64,000 bases of DNA, taken from Sequoia sempervirens (lineage: Eukaryota > Streptophyta > Pinopsida > Cupressales > Cupressaceae). Shown here piece after piece: positions 1-10,511 of this stretch; position 1 is the stretch's first letter, and each line of letters opens with the position of its first letter. The DNA lies in the NCBI GenBank assembly GCA_007258455.2, contig VDFB02373365.1, positions 217,243,765 through 217,307,764 of the forward strand, given 5' to 3'. The notes beneath the pieces are model-generated. The model searched no databases. It was not told the DNA's origin and was given only the letters and a program-made list of their open reading frames with translations. The position numbers and the translations under genes were made by a program.

Positions 1-705
1 CAAAAACCAATTTTGAAAGGCTACAAGGAGCATGAGGCCTAATGAAGGAAAACCCATCATTTGAATGATTAGAGATTGAAAGTTTTCTTGTTTGTGGATT
101 GATTGGAGTTATCCACCCCTACTCTACATCATGTGCATATCCATGTATGTGTCACACTCACATTGTTCTAGGTCCATCTCCACTATGAGCCCCTTCCTAG
201 ACCATGATCACAACCAAAGCTTGAGGGCTTAAGGAGCCATATGCCCCAACCATAGAGAGATCCCATTTTGTACATCATTTTTGTAGCTACGAGATATATA
301 TATGATTTTTAGATTTTTTTTATAGACATTGACACACATATTCAATAGCCACTCATTTTTTACGATAGCGGCTCAATATATGTACGGGATATTGGTTTCA
401 ACATTATCGCATTATGTATTTTGATGTGTATGCTTCTTTATTTTTATGTATGTTGATTTTATGGATGTTATGTATGTATATATGGATGTATATTAATTAA
501 ATACAATGATTATCTAATTGCCTTAAAATTTATAATGTAATGCATGGATACATAACATAGTAATATACATGTATGTATACCTCTTCACACACACATGGTC
601 ACATCATAACACAATTTTTTTTTATAATGTCTTAATGAATAAATCCAACACATGTAGTTCTACTACCCCTAAAGAGTGAACACCACACACATGACACATT
701 AGAGA
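1..705 (-). other. Element C 3' flank after pol: UTR and probable LTR, no gene
   Basis: The pol frame of element C stops at 706-708 on the minus strand, so this stretch is its 3' untranslated part and, probably, part of its 3' LTR. It is AT-rich with short TATG/TGTA runs around 380-520. No second copy of this sequence is recognisable elsewhere in the window, so the LTR boundary cannot be fixed. I see no coding potential. Confidence 0.4.
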
Positions 706-2040
706 CTACACATAGTATCGACAAAGATGCATTGCATTAATGGGTTCTTTTAGAGGAATTCCATCCATAGATGATAATCCATAGGCACCAAAACTATACA
801 CAAAGATAAAAATGTAAGGGCCTAACTAGTTAGGACTAAATTTCCCCATTTGATTTGGCAGCACATTTACATTTCTCTGATTGTCAAAGAGGTCTAGACC
901 ACCCACTTTAAAAGTTCTAGGAAGCACACTTTGATCATACTATCTAGATAATGATCATTGATAAGCTTTAAGATGAATGAGGGCCTATAATTAGTGTTCA
1001 TCGAGAGTCTATAGCTAATGCAAATGATTAGCTTGGTAAGTATCATTATCAATTAACCCTTTAAGGGAAACCCAGAAAGATAGAATCTATAACTCTAAAG
1101 GAATGATAGCTTCGACACCATATGCAAGGTTATAAGATGTCATTCCGATCACCGTATGAATGCTCGTGTGATAAGCCCATAAAGTGTATGTTAATTGAAT
1201 ATTCTAATCCTTACCATGTTTATTAACTATTTTATGAAGGATGAGCTCAAGAGTCTTATTAGACTCTTTCACTTGAGCATTAGATTGAAGATAATAAAGT
1301 GTAGAAAATCTATATTGAATGTGAAATTTCTCCATGAATTGTTTTACTTCCTTATTCATGAATGGCATACCATTGTCAGAAACAAGTGTAGAAGGAAACC
1401 CAAAATGAGAAATAATGTTATTAATAAGATAGCTACAAATAGCTTCAACATTTGTAGAGTGAAACAGGATAGATTTGACCCATTCCATGAAGTAATTTGT
1501 GGCAGTAATGATAAAGGTATGTCCCTTAGAAGGAGATGATGTTTTTCCAATAATATTCAACCCCCATTTTACAATTGGCCAAGGAGAGGTCTGGTTTTGT
1601 AATTCTTGTGCAAGTGCATGAATAAGATGACTATGTTGCTGACATTGTGGGTAGTTCTTGATAAAATCAAAGGAATCTTGTTCTATCATTTGCCAAAAGT
1701 ACCCCATCTGTATCAATTTCCTCACCAGGGATTTACCACTAAAGTGTCAACCCCTAGAGCTTGAATGGGATTCTTTAAGAGCAAGGGGTATTTCCACTTT
1801 AGTGAGACATTGGAGAAGCAAGCCATTATAATATTTTTGATAAAGAACATCAAATAAGATAACATAATGGACTGAAAGCTTTCATATACGAGTGTGATTA
1901 TTCTTTGTCTCATAATCGAGAAAGCTCCCAGTCTTAAGGTAGTTGTAAATATAAGAAAACCATTCTCTCGAGTCTACATGAGAACACACAAAAGTATTAG
2001 ATTTAGGTTGATCGGCAACAACCAAGGTTTGAAGGACCTA
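706..2040 (-). pseudogene. Element C integrase and pol C-terminus (decayed)
   Basis: Minus-strand remnant of a Ty3/gypsy integrase. The best block (1204-1725) reads through a zinc-finger remnant (NYPQCQQH), the core start ITATNYFMEW (the first catalytic Asp appears as Asn), LVSDNG with the second Asp, and a QVKESNK segment holding the Glu. The C-terminal stretch near 706-860 reads GKFSPN, GPYIF, then EPINAMHLCRYYV and a stop, which is the classic end of plant Ty3/gypsy pol. Several frame breaks and stops lie between blocks, so it is dead. It follows the second RNase H of the same element, giving the usual Tat order RT, RH, aRH, INT. Family assignment is firm; exact ends are approximate. Confidence 0.85.
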
Positions 2041-2249
2041 AACCAGGAAGTGGTATTCTTTTGCATCCTCATCTGAAGGTACTAGGGAAGCAACACTTGT
2101 CATGGCATATACATGTTTATTCTCCCTCCTAGGGACACTGTCTATTGTGAAAGAGGAGAACTGTTTAAGCAAGGACAAAGCAAGGTTTCAATAAAAAGAT
2201 AAATTACTTTTCTTAACTTGATAGGCTACCATAATCTAATTCACAATAA

Positions 2250-2560
2250 GCTCATAATCACCCAGTATGCAGAGATGTCTTATTTTTAGTTCAATCATAG
2301 CACACAAGCTGGAAATGAGGGCTTCATACTCAACAATGTTATTAGTGCAAGGAAAGTCCAATCAAAAGGATAAAGGGACTTAATTACCTTTGGATGATAT
2401 TAGGACTACACCCGTTCTAGAGCCAATTTGACATCTCGACCCATCAAAGTACATTTTCCATTCAAGGGCATAATTGATCACAAGAATGTTCTCATCAGGA
2501 AACAAATCTAAATTCAGGAAGGAGTGAGATGAGGGAGCATCTTCCAATTGATTGGCAAGT
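2250..2560 (-). pseudogene. Element C second RNase H (archaeal-type position)
   Basis: Translated on the minus strand this gives KMYFDGSRCQIGSRTGVVLISS, then a stop, then NNIVEYEALISSLCAMIELK and LGDYELIVN. These match the D (FDGS), E (VEYEAL) and D (GDYELIV) motifs of RNase H. It lies after the RT-RH block (16400-17676 once element A is removed) and before integrase, as in known Tat elements. Two or more stops interrupt it. It serves here as the contrast for elements A and B, where the extra RNase H is upstream of RT. Confidence 0.75.
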
Positions 2561-2589
2561 GTTTAACCCTTTATTGAATTTCAGTTAAT

Positions 2590-2594
2590 GAACT
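2590..2594. repeat. Target-site duplication of element A, left
   Basis: GAACT immediately left of the LTR. The partner at 16372-16376 is AAACT, one transition apart. Removing A plus one copy rejoins the coding frame of element C, reading LLSKFDIKFINEIQ across the joint. Confidence 0.8.
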
Positions 2595-5500
2595 TGTTGA
2601 CGTGTGTTTTGGCACAACAACATGCAAACAGAATATTGCTACTCTGTTTCTCCTCAAAGAGAAAGATGATCACATGGATATCTCAACTCCCAAGCTCTTT
2701 GTAGTTGGTTCTCAACTGTGATGATGTTGCTCAATTGGTCAATGTAACAGTAATATTCAAGGGGCCTGCTAGTGTTGGGCTTCTGGATTGTTCTAAGATC
2801 AAGCATGAAATAAAACCTAATTTAACTAGGGTTTTTAAAGAAACAACAAAAGATAGGTTAGATCTTTGGAACAAAAAAGAATGACAATCCTTCTAACTTA
2901 ACCAGACTTGCTACCTTTCAAGGAGTTTGTTAACTAAAACTACAAAACAAAGTAAACTTGTGATTGACACACATCCTCTTTCATTCACAGTGCTAATTCA
3001 AATAACAAGTTTTAAGTTACCATTTAAACAAAACATAAAATAAGACTTCAATCCTTGAAAGATTCTCAAATCAAATGATTAACTTAAAACAAATATCAAT
3101 CAGGAACACAATATGAAGTAGATTAAACTCTGATTGCTTCTACTATTAGTGAAATAGATAAGCAATATTTACAAGGCTGACACAATCACCAGTGTACAAA
3201 GAATCTGCGATTCCAGATTGTTTCCAACTACACTAAGTGAACTTGGAAAATACATTACAGCCAATACTGAACTTTACTACTAGACAAGAAGACAAAAGAA
3301 GCTCTCATTACTAAGAATCAAGATGCAACTCTATCTCCTACTTTTGAAAATTCCTAATCTATCACTGCTCTTAACTTTTAATCCTTCCTTTTTAATTCTA
3401 ATCCTAACTATTTCTTAAAGTTTCTAACCTCTTACCAAGAGGCTAGAATGCCTTATATATAGAATATACCAAAACAGATGCATTGGCTACTATTTTAGGG
3501 TTTACAAAATATATGCTTCCAGGAGATTCAGCTCTCAGATCTTTTTGAAGAGAGTCAATCCTATATTCAATGTGTAGCCCCACTGTCCATATTGATAAAA
3601 GGTTATTCTGGGGGTGATTTATAGATCTTTTGTGACAATAGCATTAAATTCAGGCCTTCGTGTCCATCTTGAACTTTGTTAGGGTTGCCTTGAATTCCCT
3701 AGGGCACTTTACCATTAATACTAATCAACCTCTGCCGGTGGTTACTACAGCTATCCTTGCGAGTCACAAATCCTTCCTTCCCTTGGCTTCCTTCATGTTC
3801 TAGACTTCTATTGTAGTTTGACCATCCTCTGGAACATCATCGGGCCTCCTTGTAGATTTGAACATTACAATCAAGCCAATCCATCGCACCCCTGATCTCA
3901 GAATGGATCCATCTCGCTTGCACTCTATTGGTCTTCTTACAAACAGATGGTCAATCGGTCAATAGGTCATCTTCTTATGATTGGAGGAAGAGAGGCCACA
4001 TAGGATTCCTTGGCAGTCAAAAGTGGTCCGTATTGAATCACATGTCGGTGAGACACTCATCGTCTTGCAGAGACCTTACCCCGAATTCCTCTTCCCTTAC
4101 CGAGCCCCTCCTTCTTATCGACAAGACTCCTCAATGTCGGTTAGAGGCTATGGCGAGTTCCCCTTATAGCATCTCCCATCGCTGAGAGACCATTGGGTCA
4201 GCAAGACATCTTAGCGAACCCATTCCATTCGCTCAGAGTCTCCCCGAGTTCCTTTTATTCCCCCGAGCTCAGGTCCTTTTGCTTCGATGTAATTTTCTTT
4301 CTTTGCCAAGACCTTTTGGCAAAGGCATGATCCTCTGCCAAACTCCATTTTTTTAGTGGGACATTCCATGGATAGGGAGACATCATAGTGACATAGTCAT
4401 CCCTTGCCATGACCATTCCCCCATCACTGAGACTAGGGGTCATCGGTGAGACCTTTGACCAAACTCGTTTCCTTTTGCCAAGACATCTCTATCGGCGAGA
4501 CTTCTCGCCGAAGCCACTCTGTTTTTCCAATACCACTTTACTTCGGCAAGAGTTCACCCCATCAGTGAAACTTCTTACGGAAGCCACCTTTCTCTTGGCA
4601 AGATTCCTTTGTGTCGCTGAGACTTCTTTCGGTCAGTGAGACTTTACACCGACCGAGGCTTGCTTCGCCGAGTGCTAACTTTCTCTGGGCTCCTCCTACC
4701 TTTTCGACAAGACATCTGCTAATTGACCAGACCTTCTGCCAAAGGCAAAAATTATCACTGAGACTTCCTCCTTCACTGGGACCCTATATTGAAGTCCCCA
4801 GCTTTGACAAGAGTTCATTTGAGTTTGGGGAGAGCTTGATTGATCGGAAAGACTTCCTACCGACACCACACCCTTGTCAGTGAGACACTTCTTTTCAGTA
4901 AGATGTTACGCCGACCTCAGAATACTTTGGCAAGGGCTTTATCTTTATGGTAGTTCTATTTTATTTCAGTGAGACAAAATCCCTTCACCGAGACCTTTTT
5001 CAGAAGAAATCCTATTTTTCCCCATCGGCGAGACCCGATGCATTCACCGAGACTTCATGGCAAAGAGAAAATATCCCACCGACGTATGGATCCCACTTCT
5101 GCCAATCAGTAAGACACAAAGATCTCGCCAAGACCTTTCTTCGAAGGAGATTCTCATGCCGATGGGAAACTCCATGTGAACTCAGATCGTCGTGACCTCC
5201 CTGAGGTCTTGTTGATAGGAAACACAAACGCTTATCGACAGAATGCACTGGTAGTCAGCAAGACATCTGCAAGGTCTTGCCGACTTTCTTCTTAGAGGAA
5301 AATTAGGACCAACTGGAATGAGGAATGTATTCCAACTGAGCTCCCTTGACAAATATCATCATGTGCGTGATTTAATCCCGCAAAACAGAGTCCCCATTAG
5401 CCATCAGAAGGACATAAGATATATTATAATAAATCTTCTATTGTCCATGATTATTTCACTGAATTCTTAGCAAGAAGAAAACCAACTTAAGTTGAGACAA

Positions 5501-5649
5501 CCAAAATTTGACAAAACTAGAAGACAAATTCAGGTAGAAGATAGAAGAAACCCCAAGAGCAAAGAAAATAAACAAAAGCAACAAAAGAAAAAGAAAGGGG
5601 GACCCATTTTATTCCAAAATAAAATGGGGTGGTTATGCAAGGCATAACA
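2595..5649 (-). mobile_element. Element A 3' LTR
   Basis: Direct repeat of 13348-16371. In coding sense it starts TGTTATGCC at 5649 and ends TCAACA at 2595, giving TG...CA ends. A TATA-like CTATATATAAGG lies on the minus strand around 3454-3466, which would make U3 about 2.2 kb and R-U5 about 0.85 kb. U3 contains a dense array of short CG-rich motifs (about 4000-5280). No gene is present; the plus-strand reading frames here are chance openings. Confidence 0.9.
4000..5280. repeat. Irregular array of TCGGCGAGAC-like motifs in U3 of element A
   Basis: Dozens of variants of TCGGYGAGAC, CGCCGAGAC and their complements occur at irregular spacing of about 15-40 bp. The clearest unit is a perfect inverted repeat at 4492-4511 (TCGGCGAGA, CT, TCTCGCCGA). 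The same site in the other LTR (about 15222-15241) has lost the CpGs (TCAGCGAGA, TCTCACCGA). The array recurs in all four LTRs of A and B. Confidence 0.75.
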
Positions 5650-5686
5650 AATGGCGACTCGGTTGGGAAAATGGTTTAACCATTTT
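5603..5686 (-). promoter_or_regulatory. Three stem-loops and antisense primer-like motif at the 3' LTR boundary of A
   Basis: Stem 1: 5603-5613 pairs with 5618-5628 (11 bp, loop of 4). Stem 2: 5632-5638 pairs with 5642-5648 (7 bp, loop AAG) and contains the first bases of the LTR. Stem 3: 5668-5676 pairs with 5678-5686 (9 bp, loop of 1) in the internal region. Between stems 2 and 3, on the plus strand, lies TGGCGACTCGGTTGGGA (5652-5668), resembling a tRNA-Arg primer-binding site in the wrong orientation. No polypurine tract adjoins the LTR. The same arrangement is found in element B. Confidence 0.6.
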
Positions 5687-6787
5687 GAAGAAGTTGAAGG
5701 ATTTAGCTACCCAGAACTCCTGGTTCATGAATATCACAACTCCATATGGGTCAGTTATAACAACCAAGGTTGAGCTACAATATCAAATGTAAATCAACAC
5801 TAGCTACCCCCTAAATCTATGTGTGTGCTTGATAGTGCATCATCCTCTCATAAAGTTTTTTTCTTCTTTGAGACAACAATGTGCAAGATTTGAGCTACAT
5901 AGGTTGATTCCCTTCCGTGCAATGATATCTCGGGCATTGCTCTGCTGCCAGTCAGGCATCCATAGCCCCGACGAAGATACCTCTAGTTTCCTCATAGCAT
6001 TGTTCTACTGCCAATCAGGTGTCCATAGCCCCGGTAGAGATACTGGAATCATCCATTCATATTGAGTCCTCTCTTTAGATAATTATTTTCTTTTCTCTCT
6101 CCTTTTTTTTTTAAGAGTTTCAGACATTTCATTTAGTTCTTTTTCAATATGTTAGATGTTTAACATCTGATCTGGGTTGAAAACTACCATGGACCTCATA
6201 ACAACACTTGGGAGATCAGATTTTTCACTCAAATCTTACAACACTATCACCCTAGGAAAAATATACTGATAGAAAGGAGATGATCTTAATGATTTGTGGC
6301 AGATTCAGAGGAGCTAACGAAAGTTGTTTACTTGGCACCTTGTTTTCAAGACCTTCCACAACCTTTATTGACAATATACATGAAATAACAAGTTTAGGAC
6401 AAAATCATCCAATCAAAAAGCCTGAAAATACCTAAGCCATTTTTCTCTTTGTGACCATAGCATACTTTAGATAACAACCCACAGTTTCAGATGGAAAGGA
6501 CATATCAACCCCAAAGAACAAAACAAAACATAAACCACAGAACAAGGGAAACAAAAAGACAAAAAGGAAAGACAAACAAACAATTGGCAAATTATTTACA
6601 AACAAGAGCAAATTAATTACACGAAGAGCAACAAGTTATTCACAAGAAAAAACACCAAAGTATTTACAAAAAAAAAAAATTATTTACAAATAGGAGACAA
6701 ATAATTTATTTACATAAAGGACAATGAATTACTTACATGCAAAATAGAAATTAACAAGCTTTATGACTCAAAATAGTGCTTAAAAAA
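5650..6787 (-). other. Element A 3' untranslated region
   Basis: About 1.1 kb between the integrase stop and the 3' LTR with no coding potential. It holds two tandem copies of a 63-bp unit (starting at 5934 and 5997, both beginning GCATTG and containing CATAGCCCCG). It also holds a purine tract on the minus strand near 6085-6112, about 440 bp away from the LTR. The region is conserved with 53242-54336 of element B. Confidence 0.7.
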
Positions 6788-8060
6788 CTATCCATTGACA
6801 GGGAAGGGAACATGTTCTCCAGTTAAGCTACTAAATCGGAAAGCATTTTCCCCTAGGATTTCAAAAATTTGATAAGGACCTAGCCAGAGTTTGTCAAATT
6901 TCTGGTGATTGTCCTTCTTTTCACTAGCTTTATCCTATAACAATACAAGGTCAAATATCCTAAAAGCTTTGATTTTGGCTCTTTTGTCAAACCAACGTTT
7001 GACAATAGCCTGGTGCCTAAAGAATTGTTGCAATGAGGCATCTCTCTGTTCTTTTAATTTCAACAAAGCAACTAATCTTACTTCTATCCTATTGTCACTA
7101 GAGTAGAATTTTTCCATGAACTCAAGGATAGGTATTTGCAGATGGATAGGAAAGACAGGCTCTTGGCCATATACCAGCTTGAATGGTGAGGTGTTTAAAG
7201 TAGCCTTAATCCTAGTCTTGTCTTCCCATAATGGAAATCTCAGTTGGGTATGCCAGTCTCTAGGGTTATGTTCTAATAGTTTCTTAATTACCCCTAAGAG
7301 ATTCTTATTGGTTGACTCTACAACTTCATTTCCTTGTGGGTAATAATTTGAAGAATATTTCAAAACAATTTTGTGATCATATGCCCACGAAATAAACTCA
7401 GCAGAGGAAAAGGTAGAGCCATTGTCACATACTAGAGCGAAGGGTACCCCAAACCTTGTAGTGATGCACTCAGTGAGGAACTTGATCACTACCTCTGTAG
7501 TGTTGTTCTTGTAGGGTATAGCCTCTGTCCACCTCATGTAGTAGTTAGTAGTAGTCAAGATAAACTTGTGTCCTGTAGAAGAATTCAGGTTAATTACCCT
7601 AATAAAATCCAATGCCCACTGGGCAAATGGCCTTACCTCATAGACGGGCTACAAAGGCATGGTTGAATGGTGTTCCCTTGGTGCAGAAATCTAATAGATG
7701 TGACATGTCCTCACATGCTAATGGAAATATTTGAATACACAAGTCTAGTAATAACCAGATCCGAGGATCTGATGTACCAAAGAATCTGTAGACCCATGAC
7801 ATGTGCCATGTTTCCCATGAAACTCAGAGATCACATGTTTAGCCTCTTGATGATCAAGGCATCTCAGGTATACTCCTTCGAAATTCTTCCTATATAGCAA
7901 CCCTCCTCTAAGCATGTAGTGAGAGCTCATCATTCTCAGGGCTCTCTTTTGAGTTGAGTTCATCCCCTCTAGACACCGATTATAGAGCATCAAGCAAATG
8001 GTATCAACATACCAAGGGTCGTTAGAGAAAGACTGGGTCATGTATTGCTAATAGATGATT
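6788..8060 (-). pseudogene. Element A integrase (decayed)
   Basis: The zinc-binding part (7745-8041) reads HQEAKHVISEFHGKHG. The catalytic core (6935-7612) has ILTTTNYYMRW (first Asp replaced by Asn), ALVCDNGSTF with the second Asp, and NEVVESTNKN with the Glu. The C-terminal domain follows in another frame, LWLGPYQIFEILGENAF, ending PFPVNG and a stop at 6788. A TAG interrupts the linker where element B has Gln (LQPLYKV). Integrase inserts the cDNA into the genome; this copy is inactive because of stops and a frameshift. Assignment is certain from the DDE motifs and from its place after RNase H. Confidence 0.9.
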
Positions 8061-8675
8061 GTTGCCAGCATTCACCATGGACTTGGACAAACCCATGCCC
8101 CTGACTAGTCTCATAGGGTGTATCTCCAAATTGAATTCTTGAAGGATGGCCATCCATATGCCTCTCCTTTCTCCTAGCTCGCTTTGCATGAGTAGGGACT
8201 TCATAGCTACATCATGAACTACAACAACAATTTGGCTTCCGAGAATGTAATGTTGGAACTTCTTGATAGCCCGAACCAGTGCAAAAGCTTGCTTCTCCAA
8301 AGGTGGGTATTTGATTTTCATGTTTTTGAATGGGGAGCTCATGAAAGAAATCGGTCTCTTCTCTGCCTCTTCTTTTCGTTGAGTTAAAACAGCCGCGCAT
8401 GAATGCTTAGAGGCAAAAGAGTAAATGTAGAATGGCCTGATGTGATCGGGGCTGGTAAGGACCGGTGCTTCTAAGATGGATCGTTTGACTTGTGAAAACA
8501 TGACCTTTGCTTCATCAATCCACTCTACCTTGGCGTCCTTTTTCATAATTTCGTTGAGGGGTTTCATGATTTCAACAAAGCCCGTGATGAAATTTCTCAC
8601 AAAGTTGATTTTCCCAAAGAAAGACCTCATTTCTTTCTTGCTTCCAAGCTGGGTGATCTTCAGGATGGACTCGAC
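8061..8675 (-). pseudogene. Element A RNase H following RT
   Basis: The open stretch 8022-8630 (202 codons) covers the RT connection (MRSFFGKINFVRNFITGF, WIDEAKVMF) and the Ty3-type RNase H (PFYIYSFASKHSCAAVL, RPISFMSSPF, PLEKQAFALVRAIKKF). The first catalytic Asp (usually PF..YTDAS-like) is not evident here. It ends by frameshift at NAGNN, where B has a TAA. It is separate from the second RNase H at 9560-10508. Confidence 0.8.
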
Positions 8676-9559
8676 TCAATCTGGGTCAATTGAAATCCCT
8701 CTTTCAAAAATTATGTGTCCCAATTGCTTCCCTTCAAAAACCCCGAACACACATTTTTTTGGATTCAATGAGACTCCATACCGGATGCATCTCTCAAGAA
8801 CTTTGGCTAAGTCCACAACATGATTCAATCGATCCTTGGAGAACATTGTCAAGTTGTCCATATAAACAATGATGCACTTACCAATCAGGTCCTTGAATGC
8901 TATGTCCATGGCGCACTAGAAAGTTGCTCCATCATTTATCAGACTGAATGGCATCCTCCTATACGCGAATGTTCCCCACTTTGTAGTGAAGGTTGTCTTC
9001 ATTTTGTCTCCAGAGTTGACCATTACCTAATTATATCTAGAATAACTGTCTAGGAATGATATCATTTGAGATCCATTGACAGTCTGCAGGACTTCATCGA
9101 GAGAAGGAAGTGGGTAGTTATCCTTTTCTGAGGCTCTATTCAAATTTCTAAAGTTGACACACAGCCTAATCTCCCTATTTTTCTTGTGAACTGGGACTAA
9201 GTTAGCCACCCACGTTGAATGGCGTACAAGGAAAATTATCCTTTCTGAGAGTAATTTTTGAACATCTTTATAGACCAATGGTTCAATCAGGGCATTGATA
9301 GGGCGCTACTTCTGTCGGAAGGGTTTAGCTTCGGGCTTCAAGGGAATAGTGTGAGTCATAACAGAGGCATCAAATATCTTTAAGTCTTCATAGCCCCAAG
9401 CAATTGTAGAAATATATTTCTTAAGTGTCATCAATATGTCTTTTCTGATTGCTTCAGGGTAGGCTTTCCCTATGTAGACATTCCTTTCAGGACTAGAATT
9501 AGCTAAGTTAATTATTTTGTATTCACCTCCTTTATCTTCAACTGATATCTTCTCTCAAG
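8676..9559 (-). pseudogene. Element A reverse transcriptase (decayed)
   Basis: Upstream block (9027-9278): NLVPVHKKNREIRLCVNFRNLNRAS, PLPSLDEVL and ISFLDSYSRYN, which includes the first catalytic Asp. Downstream block (8676-8909): IIVYMDNLTMF, where the YMDD box has become YMDN. A TAG at 9027-9029 and a TGA at 8676-8678 are shared with element B at the same codons; another TAG (FQ to F-stop before CAMD) is not shared. The enzyme made cDNA from element RNA; this copy cannot. Identification is secure. Confidence 0.9.
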
Positions 9560-10508
9560 CCCTTGGATCTGAGTCAAAAATTCTCTCCAAGGCCACCATT
9601 CCCTTGGGAATGTTGTTATACTTTAAGTTAAAAAGTCCTTCTATATCACATTCCTCAGGGTTCCAATCCCCTTGATCTCTATTGAACTCATCAATAATTT
9701 TCCCCTCAAAAACATCTGAGTTTGCCAAGAAAGCCAGAATATGCCAATCATCATCAAAGACTTGAAAGTTCGTGATGTTGTCAAGAACAGCAGGGGTAGA
9801 AATTAGTTCCACTAAGAATTTCTTGAGCTTGGAGCCTTGCATGGGTTCCAGGGTACTTGCAGCAATAGCCAATGAATCAACTATATGATTTTCTTCTCTA
9901 GGGATTAAGCTAATCCCAAAGGCATCAAAGTCTTCGATTAGATTCCATACCCTATTTCTATATACTTCCAGCCTTTTATTGTGACAAGTGTACTAGTTGC
10001 GTACCTGCTTGATAACAATTTCTAAATCTCCCTTGACCATCAAGGCTATGACATTCTTCTTATGTGCAAACATCAGTCCCCGTGGTAGATCTTCATATTC
10101 TGCTACATACTTATTGCATCCAAATTGTAGCCTATAAGAAGCAAAGAAGGTTTTCTCTTTCGGGCTGGTTAGTTCAATCCCAACACCACAGCCTGTCTTA
10201 TATTTGGATCCATCAAATGTGAGGTTCCATAGTTGATCATGAGCTAGAGTTGGTCCTTCGGGAGTTATTGTGGGAGTTTCGGTAGAATGAGCCATAGGCA
10301 GGGTTGATTGGTCTTTTGCATCAAATGTGAAGGGGAGGTGTTGAACAAGTTCCTCAGGTGTAATTTCTAATCCTTGCTTAGTTATATCATCTGACCTATG
10401 ACTATCCTTTAGACAGTCCCTTGTGCTTTTGGTTAACCTCTCAAGTTCTGGCATACTTGTGAGTGGAGGAATGTCGAGCAAGCCTTGGGGTTGTTCCACA
10501 TGAGTATG
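9560..10508 (-). pseudogene. Element A extra RNase H located upstream of RT (aRNH)
   Basis: The block 9993-10499 reads QLWNLTFDGSKYKTG (catalytic Asp), then YVAEYEDL with the Glu, then MVKGDLEIVIKQ with the next Asp. After a stop it continues with CHNKRLEVY and SLIPREENHIVDSLA, the last Asp. The remainder to 9560 is a linker of unknown function (FDDDWHILAFL, NIPKGMVALERIFDS). An RNase H before RT is unusual: Tat elements known to me, and element C here, put the second RNase H after RT. Element B shows the same order with an open frame, so it is not a local rearrangement. Confidence 0.85.
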
Positions 10509-10511
10509 CTA

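Noticed and set aside
4000..5280. The repeated short motifs resemble a CRISPR array.
   Set aside because: Spacing and motif are irregular, both orientations are mixed, there are no cas genes, and the sequence lies in LTRs of a plant retrotransposon.
7116..7343. Plus-strand open frames opposite the A and B integrase and RT (for example 7116-7343, 8476-8823, 54922-55215).
   Set aside because: They mirror conserved minus-strand coding sequence and have no independent support.
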